From positions 1 through 64,000 of the forward strand of contig JAFKJY010000045.1 in the NCBI GenBank assembly GCA_017305835.1: a stretch of 64,000 bases of DNA. The letters are read 5' to 3'. The DNA is from Hyphomicrobiales bacterium (GTDB lineage Bacteria > Pseudomonadota > Alphaproteobacteria > Rhizobiales > Rhizobiaceae). The notes below the pieces were generated by a model that did no database searches, was not told the origin of the DNA, and saw only the letters and a list, made by a program, of their open reading frames with translations. Position 1 is the first letter of the stretch, and every line of letters starts with the position of its first letter. The position numbers and the translations under genes were made by a program. This document shows, piece by piece, positions 48,158 through 56,372 of this stretch.

Positions 48158-49214
48158 GGATGCTGAAGACGGCGCTACCCAGCCCCGGCTGGGTGGATGG
48201 GTCGTTGTGGCGCATCCGCGCCCTCACCGTGTCGCCCGTCGCTAGCGTCAGAACAGCCCGGCTGGCAATCGTATTCTGACCGCTGTTGCCGACGATCTCG
48301 TTGAAGGCGAGTTGTGTCGCGCCGTTCTTGTAGAAATATATCGACGTCGAACTCGGATTGCCGTCGACGCCAAGCACAGCGCTGAAATCGTAGACCCCGG
48401 CCGCGGGCGCGGTGAAGGTCGTGCCGTTCCAGGCGCCGCTGCCGAAATCGTTGCGGCTGGTCGTGCCGAACGTCTGGTCGACATAGGTGTTCGACGGCAT
48501 CGAGGTTCCGGCCGTCCCTTCCGCCGTGAGAATGCTGAGGGAGCCTCCAAGGGAGGTGAACGGCATCGACACCGCACCCGTCGAACGGTTGATGATCAGC
48601 GCATCCTTCCAGCTCGAGCCGTCGGCGCTGACCTTGACGTGGAAATCGTCGTCGCCCGCGAGCCCGAACTCCGCCCGGCCCGACCAGTTGTCCTGGAAAA
48701 GGAAGCTCGCCGTCTTGCCCGCGGCCGCCTTGTTGGCCTTGATGCGGATGTCGCCGCTGCCGGGCGTGACGTCGTCGTGCGAGAACAGCGCCGCGTCGGA
48801 CTTGATCGCGATCCGATTGGTGCTGTCCGGCGACGCGTTGACGCCGACCGTCGGAAAATTGCCGTCGCTGCCGGCACCGGAAACCGGCGTCCATGCCGCG
48901 CCGTCCCAGGCGACCAGCAGGTTCTCCGCCTGTACCCAGGCGAGCCAACCCGCTCCCGGCGCGATCTGCCGCCATGCGCCGTCCGCCCGCAGGGCGATGG
49001 CTAGATCCCAGCCGTCCCATTCGCCGCTCGCATCGGCCGCGACGATGTAGCGATCGCCCTCGGAGGCCCCGGCCGGGGCGACGGCAAGCGTCCGCGCGAT
49101 GACCGAGAGCTGGGTGATCCCGTCGAGCAGCGTCAGCGCCTCATTGTGGGTCACGAATTGCTGCATCTGGCTCGGCATGATCAGCGGCAGTTTCAGGATC
49201 GGCGTGTTTTCCAT
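48144..49214 (-). CDS. DUF2793 / C1q-like surface or tail-fibre-type protein
   Basis: A 356-residue protein without a signal peptide. The N-terminal half (PILKLPLIMPSQMQQFVTHNEAL, then YIVAADASGEWDG and LLVAWDGAAWTPVSG) matches the DUF2793 region found in phage/gene-transfer-agent tail proteins. The C-terminal third (from GTTFTAPAAGVYDFSAVLGVDG to the end) looks like a C1q/TNF-type jelly-roll, often trimeric. The middle contains WSGRAEFGLAGDDDFHVKVSADG repeats of glycan-binding-like type. Convergent with wzz and divergent from manC. ATG at 49214 selected because the longer frame runs over low-complexity arginine-rich sequence. Not a phage region otherwise. Confidence 0.72.
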   Translation of the reverse strand: MENTPILKLPLIMPSQMQQFVTHNEALTLLDGITQLSVIARTLAVAPAGASEGDRYIVAADASGEWDGWDLAIALRADGAWRQIAPGAGWLAWVQAENLLVAWDGAAWTPVSGAGSDGNFPTVGVNASPDSTNRIAIKSDAALFSHDDVTPGSGDIRIKANKAAAGKTASFLFQDNWSGRAEFGLAGDDDFHVKVSADGSSWKDALIINRSTGAVSMPFTSLGGSLSILTAEGTAGTSMPSNTYVDQTFGTTSRNDFGSGAWNGTTFTAPAAGVYDFSAVLGVDGNPSSTSIYFYKNGATQLAFNEIVGNSGQNTIASRAVLTLATGDTVRARMRHNDPSTQPGLGSAVFSILRLG

Positions 49215-49468
49215 CTCGGCCTCGTCTGTCTTTGCCGCGATGATGCCCCGGCAATCGCGCCGTGGGACAGCCGACTCGCGCAGATGCTTGAATCTGTTTG
49301 GCAATTCGCCGTGGCGACGGCCGGTCTGTCCTACGTCGAGGCGGTCCGCTGTGCCGGACAAACATGCGCCTTCCAGCTTGTCGCGGTCCCGCTTGACGGC
49401 TATGCCGGGTTTCGGGCCGCGCAGGATTGGTCCCGGCGGGGCGCGTTTGGCGCGAGCGGAGGGTTTGC
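49215..49468. other. Spacer between DUF2793 gene and manC
   Basis: A 254-base divergent region. It contains a plus-strand open frame of 64 codons (49284-49478, stop overlapping the manC 5' end) with ordinary-looking protein composition but no recognised family. It is more likely a relict or chance frame. Promoters for both flanking genes must lie here; none could be defined. GGAGGG at 49458-49463 is the manC ribosome-binding site. Confidence 0.4.
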
Positions 49469-49471
49469 TTG
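49458..49471 (+). promoter_or_regulatory. Ribosome-binding site and TTG start of manC
   Basis: GGAGGG at 49458-49463 is followed five bases later by TTG at 49469-49471. This spacing favours the TTG over the GTG at 49478 and over the ATG far upstream at 49427. Confidence 0.5.
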
Positions 49472-50920
49472 GGCATAGTGCCTGTCATCGTATGCGGCGG
49501 CGCGGGCTCCCGCCTCTGGCCGCTGTCGCGCGAGGCCTATCCCAAGCCGTTCATCCGGTTGGCCGACGGCTTCTCTTTGATCCAGCACGCCTTGCGCCGC
49601 GCGGCGGCCCTCGAGGGCGCCCGCGACATCGTCACGATCACCAATCGCGAGCTGGCCTTCGAGGTGAGGGACCACTATGCCGAGCTGGGCCTGGAAGGCC
49701 TGCGCCACCGCTTCGTGCTCGAGCCGGAGGGGCGCGACACGGCGGCGGCGATCGCCGTCGCCGCGCTCGAGATCCAGGCGGCGATCGGGTCCGACGAGGT
49801 CATGTGCATCCTTCCGGGCGACCATACGATCGCGCGCCTCGATGCCTTCGTCGCGGCGGTCTCTTCCGCCGTCGCGATCGCCCGGACCGGCCGCCTCGTC
49901 ACCCTCGGCATCGTGCCGGACGCGCCGGAAACCGGCTACGGCTATATCGAGGCGGATGGCGCCGACGTCGTGCGTTTCGTCGAGAAGCCGGACGCCGCGA
50001 CCGCGCGCCGCTTCCTCGAAAGCGGCCGCTTCCTGTGGAATTCGGGCATGTTCTTCTGCGCGGCCGGGCGCATGGTCGAGCTGATGGAACGGCATTGCCC
50101 GGACATCCTGTCCGGCTGCAGGGCGAGCCTCGCGGCGGCGCGCCGCATGGTCGACGAATCCACGGCGACCGTGCAGGTTGAATTGCCGAAGGACATCTTC
50201 GCGACGGTGCGCAAGCAGTCGATCGACTATGCGGTGCTGGAGAAGGCTCGGAACCTTGCCGTCATACGCTGCGACATCGGCTGGAGCGACATCGGCTCGT
50301 GGACCGCATTCGCCGCGCTGTCGCCGCGCGACGCCGGCGGCAACGCCGCGATCGGCCCCGCCGTGACCGTCGATACCCGCAACAGCTTCATCCATTCCGC
50401 CGACAGGCTGGTGACGACGCTGGGCGTCGAGGATCTCGTCATCGTCGACACGGCCGACGCGCTGCTGGTGGCGTCACGCCACCGCGTCCAGGATGTGAAG
50501 ACCATTTCGGCGCGCCTGAAGGCGGAGAACCATCCGGCGCATCGCGAGCACCGCAAGGTCCACCGGCCGTGGGGGACCTATACGGTGCTGGAGACGGGCC
50601 CCCGCTTCAAGATCAAGCGGATCGAGGTCCGGCCGGGCGGCCGCCTGAGCCTGCAGATGCACTATCACCGCAGCGAGCACTGGGTGGTGGTTGCCGGGCG
50701 CGCGCGGGTGGTCAACGGCGAGCGCGAGTTCAGCCTCGACCCGGATCAGTCGACCTACATCCCGGCCGGCACGCGCCATCGGCTCGAGAACGGGGAGCCG
50801 CAGCCGCTGATCCTGATCGAGGTCCAGACGGGCGAATATCTCGAAGAGGACGACATCGTCCGCTTCGATGACGTTTATGGGCGGGACCTTCAGCCGAGCA
50901 AGCCCAGCAGATCCTCGTAG
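49469..50920 (+). CDS. manC: Mannose-1-phosphate guanylyltransferase / mannose-6-phosphate isomerase
   Basis: A 483-residue bifunctional enzyme making GDP-mannose. N-terminal nucleotidyltransferase: CGGAGSRLWPLSRE (about 9-22), PKPF, and FVEKP. C-terminal cupin isomerase: KVHRPWGTYTVLE, MHYHRSEHWVVV and YIPAGTRHRLEN. Starts at TTG with GGAGGG five bases upstream. No manB (phosphomannomutase) or GDP-sugar converting enzyme is in the window, so mannose or a mannose derivative is probably incorporated as such or processed elsewhere. Overlaps the convergent deacetylase-like gene by 31 bases. Confidence 0.95.
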   Translation: MGIVPVIVCGGAGSRLWPLSREAYPKPFIRLADGFSLIQHALRRAAALEGARDIVTITNRELAFEVRDHYAELGLEGLRHRFVLEPEGRDTAAAIAVAALEIQAAIGSDEVMCILPGDHTIARLDAFVAAVSSAVAIARTGRLVTLGIVPDAPETGYGYIEADGADVVRFVEKPDAATARRFLESGRFLWNSGMFFCAAGRMVELMERHCPDILSGCRASLAAARRMVDESTATVQVELPKDIFATVRKQSIDYAVLEKARNLAVIRCDIGWSDIGSWTAFAALSPRDAGGNAAIGPAVTVDTRNSFIHSADRLVTTLGVEDLVIVDTADALLVASRHRVQDVKTISARLKAENHPAHREHRKVHRPWGTYTVLETGPRFKIKRIEVRPGGRLSLQMHYHRSEHWVVVAGRARVVNGEREFSLDPDQSTYIPAGTRHRLENGEPQPLILIEVQTGEYLEEDDIVRFDDVYGRDLQPSKPSRSS

Positions 50921-52197
50921 CCTTCACCCCATCCATAGGCATCCGTGATGGTGTGGGTGTGCCAGTTGACAGTGACCTCACCGCCGACGAACCACACCTC
51001 GTTGAGCCATCGCTTCATTTCGGTGGCTACGGGTGGCGCATCCGCACCCGCATAGTCGTAGAAGTGCGAGTCCATGAAGAGCATCGGGACGGCCTCGATG
51101 CCGATCGGCGCTTCGCCACTAAAATCCCAGGGACGGATGCGCAGCGCATGCCCAGCCCGGAAGCCCGCCCGGTCGTTGAAGCCAAGCGTCGAATCGCAGG
51201 AGAGCCCCGCCGCCGCCTGCGCCGCCCATGTCGATGCCCACGAGAAATGCAGCCAGTGCTGGCGGCAATGCGTGATCCCGGTTCGGGCGGCTTCAGCCAC
51301 GCGCTCGCGCTCGGCAGCCATCTGCGCCGGGTCTACCCATGCCTCGAATGACTGGTGCAGGCCGACTGTCCATCCGCCGTCGCGCAAGGCGGCGAGCTGC
51401 TCGCGCATATACGGCGAGCTGATGTCATAGGCGGGGTCGATCAGCAGCCGACGCGGCGAGCCGCGCCGCAGTCCCGGCTTGCCGCCATAGAAGTGAAGGG
51501 TGCTGCGCAGGCCGGCCGCGCGCTCCATGTCGCGCACGCGCTCCAGCGTGCGCAGGTCTCCGGCGCCGAAGGCGAAGCGGCTCGCGTCTCGGAGCCGGTT
51601 GCGGGCGGTCCCGAACCGGTCACCGAGCACGGCGCGCACGGCATTGGCGAGCTGGAAGGCCGTCTGCTTGGCCCGGATTTCCGGCGTCAGCCGGATCGCG
51701 TCGACGTCGTGAGTGAGGATGATCGAAGCGGCCGGCAGTGGCCCGAACAAAGCCTCCTCCGGCAACCCGCTCTCGCGCGCTGCCCAACGACGCAGGAACA
51801 GGAAGATACGGTTGACCCATGCCTGCTCGAACAGGGGCTGCATGTCGGCGGGCAGCCGAAACGCGTAGGAGAGCGCCGGGCCGTGCTGCGCTTCGAAGGT
51901 CCGCTCTAGGCTGCCGGCCAGCATGTGCCAGGCGGTTGCGATCCAGTCGCATCGTCGCCATGACTCAGGAGCTTCGCCCGCGATCATGGCGCTGGAATAA
52001 GCGAGAAGGGCGCCGTTCACTCCGATGTCGGCCGCCCAGCCGGGAAGGGCAACTTGCAACAGCGCACCGGCGTCGCCCGAAATCGGCGCTTCGGGCAGGG
52101 GAAGCACCGCAATCCGCGCAACGCCATCTGGCCAGTAGCGGGCACCGCAGGCGAGCACCCATGCCCTGCGCGCTGCCGCCTTGCTGGCATCCGTCAT
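50890..52197 (-). CDS. Polysaccharide-deacetylase-like protein
   Basis: A 435-residue protein. The central SIILTHDVDAIRL segment (about residues 155-168) carries the His-Asp-Val-Asp motif of NodB-type deacetylases (metal-binding His/Asp), and later STLHFYGGKPG, the HQSFEAWVD turn (motif with His) and CDSTLGFNDRAGFRAG (typical 'substrate-lid' block of this family) are seen. A large N-terminal part (1-150) is not recognised. It could remove N-acetyl groups from a polysaccharide or be a non-catalytic binder; no signal peptide is seen, so the site is cytoplasmic or not resolved. The ATG overlaps the stop of the upstream LPG-type gene by four bases. Confidence 0.7.
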   Translation of the reverse strand: MTDASKAAARRAWVLACGARYWPDGVARIAVLPLPEAPISGDAGALLQVALPGWAADIGVNGALLAYSSAMIAGEAPESWRRCDWIATAWHMLAGSLERTFEAQHGPALSYAFRLPADMQPLFEQAWVNRIFLFLRRWAARESGLPEEALFGPLPAASIILTHDVDAIRLTPEIRAKQTAFQLANAVRAVLGDRFGTARNRLRDASRFAFGAGDLRTLERVRDMERAAGLRSTLHFYGGKPGLRRGSPRRLLIDPAYDISSPYMREQLAALRDGGWTVGLHQSFEAWVDPAQMAAERERVAEAARTGITHCRQHWLHFSWASTWAAQAAAGLSCDSTLGFNDRAGFRAGHALRIRPWDFSGEAPIGIEAVPMLFMDSHFYDYAGADAPPVATEMKRWLNEVWFVGGEVTVNWHTHTITDAYGWGEGYEDLLGLLG

Positions 52198-53225
52198 GGC
52201 GCCGCACCTGGTTGCTTCAACCGCCGCATCAAGGTCCACAGGCTCTCGCCTCCGGCCGAGAGGACCCAGGCGCCACCGGCAATGATCGGCAAGGCAAGAC
52301 AGAGCCGCAGCAGCAGTGCGGTCGCTACGGCAGTGGTGATGGGTACGCCGAATGCACCCAGCGCGAGCACGGCGGCAGCCTCGAACGTTCCCAGGCCGCC
52401 AGGCGCCACCGAGATCACCAGTCCGAGCGTGCTTGCCACGAACACGACCAGGATATCGCCGGCGTCGAGGCCCCCTATGCCCATGATCCCGATCACGGCA
52501 AGGAAGATCATGTAGGACAGCAGCCACGACAGTGCTGAAAGTGCGATCGCCAGCGCAGCGACGCGAAGTGTGGCGAACTGCGAAAGCGCATCGGCCATCT
52601 GCAGGGCCTGACGCTTGATCCATGGCGAGCCCGTCATGGTGGCCACCTTGACCACGATGCCGGGCCGCCGGGCGACCAGCATCAGGCCAGCCACGCCGAC
52701 AAGGCCGAGTCCGCCCAGGACGATCGCACTCGATTTCAGCGATCCGGCGTAGGGTCCCGCAGCAACTGCCACCGAACATAGCGCGAGCATCGCCAGGAAG
52801 ATCGTGTCGAGCAGGCGCTCGACGACGAGAACGGCAAACCCGCTGGCAACCGGCAGGCCGCATCGCAGGTTGAGCCCGAGAGGCTTGGCCGCCTCGGAAA
52901 GGCGGCTGGGCACCAGCAGCACGACAAGCTGGGCGACCATGTTGACGGCTATGCCGTCCGCAACAGAAACCGATGTCCCGGCCAGCACCGCAAGGCGCCA
53001 GCCAGCGATCAGAACCGTACCCAGCATCAGCACGAATGCGGCAGCCACCGCCGGTGCGATGCGCCCCGCGTCTAACTCCGCGGGCCATCCGCTGCCGAAC
53101 GCAATGAAGGCCGCAACGGCGAGCGCCAGCACCACTGCTGCCCGCAGGAAGAGGACGGCAAGCATCGGCCGGCTGCCGTCGGGCCGTTCCTTCCCCGGAG
53201 GTGGCGTCTGCGGGAGCCCGTTCAT
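52194..53225 (-). CDS. Lysylphosphatidylglycerol-synthase-type membrane protein (UPF0104)
   Basis: A 343-residue polytopic protein with about seven to eight hydrophobic helices, including RLSEAAKPLGLNLRC and VVERLLDTIFLAML blocks characteristic of the LPG_synthase_TM/AglD (UPF0104) family. Members act as membrane-embedded flippase- or transfer-like parts of lipid modification and glycan systems; here it is without the cytosolic transferase half of MprF. Encoded upstream of the deacetylase-like gene with a 4-base overlap. Start ATG 53225. The envelope-lipid role is inferred from the family. Confidence 0.8.
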   Translation of the reverse strand: MNGLPQTPPPGKERPDGSRPMLAVLFLRAAVVLALAVAAFIAFGSGWPAELDAGRIAPAVAAAFVLMLGTVLIAGWRLAVLAGTSVSVADGIAVNMVAQLVVLLVPSRLSEAAKPLGLNLRCGLPVASGFAVLVVERLLDTIFLAMLALCSVAVAAGPYAGSLKSSAIVLGGLGLVGVAGLMLVARRPGIVVKVATMTGSPWIKRQALQMADALSQFATLRVAALAIALSALSWLLSYMIFLAVIGIMGIGGLDAGDILVVFVASTLGLVISVAPGGLGTFEAAAVLALGAFGVPITTAVATALLLRLCLALPIIAGGAWVLSAGGESLWTLMRRLKQPGAAP

Positions 53226-53313
53226 CGTTTTGCCAGTCCTCGCCCGGGCGACTCGCCATCTGCCGAGTTGTCGCTTCTCCAAGCGAATCTCTCGACGATG
53301 GCCGGCTGCGCCC

Positions 53314-54003
53314 CTATCGGGCCTTTTCGCACAGAAACGCCCACAGAGGCGACAATTGCCAAGGCAGCAGGCGAACAGGCACGGCGACCTGACGGGCAGT
53401 CGGGAAGCGGCGCAGAACCTGGCTCTGCACCCGCTTGAAATTATTGACGTTGAGATGGTTCCACACGAGGTCGGGCCGCTTGATCCCGCGCCGGCGCATC
53501 GTCGGATAGGTCATCAACGTCTTGAAGGTCCCGACCGCCAGGCTTCCGTTAGTGGGGACGATGACCAGAAAGCGGCCGCCGGGTGCAAGAACGCGCTCCA
53601 CCTCGTCGAGCACGCGGTCGAGCTGTTCCACATGCTCGAGAATCGAGTTCGCCAATACACAGTCGAAGCTGGCGTTCTCGAACGGCATGTCGGCCGCGTC
53701 GGCGCACACGACCTCGACGCCGAACTTCTGCCTGCAGATCTCGGCATATTCCGGACTGAGATCGAGGCCGACATAGCGTTCAGTGCCGGTGTCGGGGTGG
53801 CGGTAGACCAAGTGTTCGCCGCCGCCGATGCCGATTTCGAGCACCCGCCTGGTGCCGCGCGCGCTGTCGGCGATCAGCCTGTGGGCGTAGTCTTCGACAT
53901 TCGTGAGCAGCCGGACATAGGTGCCCGTTTGCCGGGAGTGCCGCGCGTGGGCCTCCTGGGCGATGGTTTCCCAGATTTCTAGGTCGCGGACGGCATCCCA
54001 CAT
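53314..54003 (-). CDS. Class I SAM-dependent methyltransferase
   Basis: A 229-residue methyltransferase: motif I VLEIGIGGGEHLVYRH (about 54-69), YVGLDLSPEYAEICRQKFGVEV, DAADMPFENASFDCVLANSILEHV and ERVLAPGGRFLVIVPTN. It lies between the radical SAM gene and the LPG-type gene on the same strand, starting eight bases after the radical SAM stop. The tail (LLPWQLSPLWAFLCEKAR) is hydrophobic and may touch the membrane. Target unknown; glycolipid or sugar modification is the guess from context. Confidence 0.82.
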   Translation of the reverse strand: MWDAVRDLEIWETIAQEAHARHSRQTGTYVRLLTNVEDYAHRLIADSARGTRRVLEIGIGGGEHLVYRHPDTGTERYVGLDLSPEYAEICRQKFGVEVVCADAADMPFENASFDCVLANSILEHVEQLDRVLDEVERVLAPGGRFLVIVPTNGSLAVGTFKTLMTYPTMRRRGIKRPDLVWNHLNVNNFKRVQSQVLRRFPTARQVAVPVRLLPWQLSPLWAFLCEKAR

Positions 54004-54010
54004 GCGATTG

Positions 54011-55150
54011 CTAGTAAGCGAGATCGCAACGCTTGCACATCGGCATCTTGCCGGCGTTCTGGATGAAACGCCGCCAGCCCTTCATCTCGTCGCCGTTCCA
54101 GATTTCGGCGATGGACTGGTCGTTTATGTTGCCGACGGGCTTGGAATGACACCGGGTGTAGACGATGACGCCGCCGTCGGCGAGGACCTGAAGGAAGAAC
54201 CAGCTTGCGAGGCAGCGGCCGGCCGGGTTCACGAACTCGTTCGGGCTGTGGAAGTAGCGCTCGAGCTCTTCCCTCGTGAACAGAGGGGAGAAATGGACCT
54301 TCGGCTTGTCCTTGAGCTGCTGGATCTGATCGTAGAGCAGGTCGATGTCGACGGCATGAGGGTCGATCCACTCGCTGTAGCAGCTCGGGCTGACTGCATA
54401 GCGGTCGCCGTAGAGGGCGTTCTGCTCGGCCGCCGTCTCCGGGTCGATGAACCACATGTAGGTGAAGTTGATCGTGTTTACCGGCAGCGGCTCGATCGCC
54501 TTGTAGAAATCCACCAGCCTGTGATGGTTCATGTTGGTGATCGTGCAGTTGAGATAGATTTCCGGCCGGCGTCCCAGCTTGCGTGATGCGGCCGCGAACG
54601 CTTCGACCCCTGCATAGGCCTGCTCGAAGCTGTCCTTGCGTCCCCGGATGTGGTTGTGGATGTCGGGCGGGCCATCCATGCTCACCGAAAGGCGCGAAAG
54701 GCCCGCCTCGGCGAGCGCCTGGGCCTGACGCGGCAGCGTATAGGCGCCGGTGGTCACGCCCGTCTTCAGGCCGTTCTCGGTGCAGTAGGCGATGGCCTCG
54801 GCCAGCGGCTTATACATGAGCGGCTCGGTCGAATTGAGCGCCATGAAAGGCTTGTCGTCCTTGACCTCGTCGACCACCCGCTTGAAGACCTCGATGTCGA
54901 CCTCATGCAGCTTGCGGTCGATACGCAGGTTCTTGAAGAACATGCCCTCTTCGTTGAACATGCCGACGTCGCACATCTTGCAGCGCAGGTTGCAGACGCT
55001 GTTGATCGACCAATAGATCGTCAGCGGCGATGAGACCTTGAGTTCGCCCGGCAGATAATAGGGCGCGACGTTCCGCACCATCCGCCACGGCGAGGTGTCG
55101 ATGCCGGGTCGGTGGAAGGCCTGTACGGCCTTCTTCATCTCATAAAGCAT
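54011..55150 (-). CDS. Radical SAM protein with SPASM domain
   Basis: A 379-residue radical SAM enzyme. The [4Fe-4S] motif C-x3-C-x2-C is CNLRCKMC (Cys53, 57, 60), followed by ALNSTEPLMYKPL (partial GGEP equivalent) and SVSMDGPPDIHNHIRG. The C-terminal SPASM-like cluster binds extra iron-sulfur via CLASWF ... CHS ... MCKRC. Such enzymes modify peptides or carbohydrates (epimerisation, dehydrogenation, methylthiolation). No short precursor-peptide gene was found in the 116-base spacer upstream, so a carbohydrate or lipid substrate is more likely. First gene of the unit radical SAM - methyltransferase - LPG - deacetylase-like. Confidence 0.85.
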   Translation of the reverse strand: MLYEMKKAVQAFHRPGIDTSPWRMVRNVAPYYLPGELKVSSPLTIYWSINSVCNLRCKMCDVGMFNEEGMFFKNLRIDRKLHEVDIEVFKRVVDEVKDDKPFMALNSTEPLMYKPLAEAIAYCTENGLKTGVTTGAYTLPRQAQALAEAGLSRLSVSMDGPPDIHNHIRGRKDSFEQAYAGVEAFAAASRKLGRRPEIYLNCTITNMNHHRLVDFYKAIEPLPVNTINFTYMWFIDPETAAEQNALYGDRYAVSPSCYSEWIDPHAVDIDLLYDQIQQLKDKPKVHFSPLFTREELERYFHSPNEFVNPAGRCLASWFFLQVLADGGVIVYTRCHSKPVGNINDQSIAEIWNGDEMKGWRRFIQNAGKMPMCKRCDLAY

Positions 55151-55266
55151 AAGCTAGCCCTGTTGTGGCCTGTTGGCATCCCGTTTACAAGCAAGCGCGA
55201 AGGAAGTCGACCGCCCTTTGCGACGGCGCGCACGCCAAGGAAAGCTGACGAGGAATCCGCCCGCCA

Positions 55267-56364
55267 ATGCCGACCGTCCTTGCCCGGCCGAAAGCTAATG
55301 GCGTCTCGTTGCTCGGCGATGACGCGCAAAGCATCCGGAAGTGGCAGGATTACGTCGCGCACAATCCCAATGCGACGATTTATCACGACATCGCCTGGCG
55401 CGAAATATTCGGACGCGCACTGGGCTACAGGAGCTACTATCTGGTCGCCGAAGCCGGCGACGGAGCGGTCACCGGGATATTGCCGCTTTTCCGCGTTCCC
55501 TCTCTCTTCGGGCGCCCCCGATTGGTTTCGGTGCCATTCCGGGATCGCGGCGGCGTGGTCGCCGACGACACGGAAAGCTTTCGCGCCTTGGTCGACGCAG
55601 CGACCACCATGCTCGGGCGCTTGGGAGGGGCCGGTCTGGAGCTCAAGACTCTCGTTCCTTATCCTGAGGACGCGCTGCGCGACACCGGTCTGCGCAGGGT
55701 CGATCACTGGCTTCATTCGCGAGTCGACCTGGCGGAGATCGCCAACCGTACCTTGCAGAAGGCCCTTCGCGACAAGATGCGGGCGGTCCGCCAGGGCATC
55801 GAGGCGGGCCTCCGTTTCGATGATATGACCGACAGGCCCGACGCCGTCGCCAGATGGCATCGTGTCTATTCGGCCTCACAACACAGCCTCGGGGTGCCTG
55901 CTTTTTCGCAGCGGTTCTTCGAAGCGATGATCGCATCGCTCGCTCCCCGCGGCCTGCTTCGTCTCTATGTCGTGACGAATGCTGCGGGAAAGAACGTTGC
56001 AGCCACCATCGTGCTCAACGACCGGCACGTCTCCATCTACGCCTATTCGGCCTCGGACCCGGTCGAGCGCTCGACCCGGCCGAACGACTTCATGCTCTAC
56101 AACCTCTATGGAGCGCTCATTGAGGCGGGACAGCTTGCCTTCGATTTCGGGGCTGATTCGCCCGATCAGGAAGGGCTGCTTCGCTTCAAGCGGAAGTGGC
56201 AGGCCAGCCAGCAGTTGATCCCGTTCTATTATCTCGGCAAAGGCGATCCGGCCGACACCGACAGTTCCTCGCACCGCTTCGACCTCGCAAGAAGCATCGT
56301 GCGAGCGATGCCGATCGCGGCTTCGCGGGCGTTGTTGGCACCGCTCGTTCGCTACTTTGGATAG
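55267..56364 (+). CDS. FemAB-like acyltransferase / GNAT-fold protein
   Basis: A 365-residue protein of the FemAB/CelR-like GNAT superfamily (BioF2-like acetyltransferase). IYHDIAWREIFGRALG (about 40-55) and the final WQASQQLIPFYYLGK block are those of the FemAB proteins associated with exopolysaccharide/PEP-CTERM loci. These transfer amino acids or acyl groups from activated donors to glycan or lipid acceptors. No exosortase, however, is present here. It diverges from the radical SAM gene and precedes the unknown 566-residue protein by only a few bases. Confidence 0.8.
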   Translation: MPTVLARPKANGVSLLGDDAQSIRKWQDYVAHNPNATIYHDIAWREIFGRALGYRSYYLVAEAGDGAVTGILPLFRVPSLFGRPRLVSVPFRDRGGVVADDTESFRALVDAATTMLGRLGGAGLELKTLVPYPEDALRDTGLRRVDHWLHSRVDLAEIANRTLQKALRDKMRAVRQGIEAGLRFDDMTDRPDAVARWHRVYSASQHSLGVPAFSQRFFEAMIASLAPRGLLRLYVVTNAAGKNVAATIVLNDRHVSIYAYSASDPVERSTRPNDFMLYNLYGALIEAGQLAFDFGADSPDQEGLLRFKRKWQASQQLIPFYYLGKGDPADTDSSSHRFDLARSIVRAMPIAASRALLAPLVRYFG

Positions 56365-56372
56365 GATTGCCG

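Noticed and set aside
52198..53259. In-frame upstream extension of the deacetylase-like gene
   Set aside because: It reads the LPG-type membrane gene in another frame; the ATG at 52197 overlaps that gene's stop in the usual coupled way.
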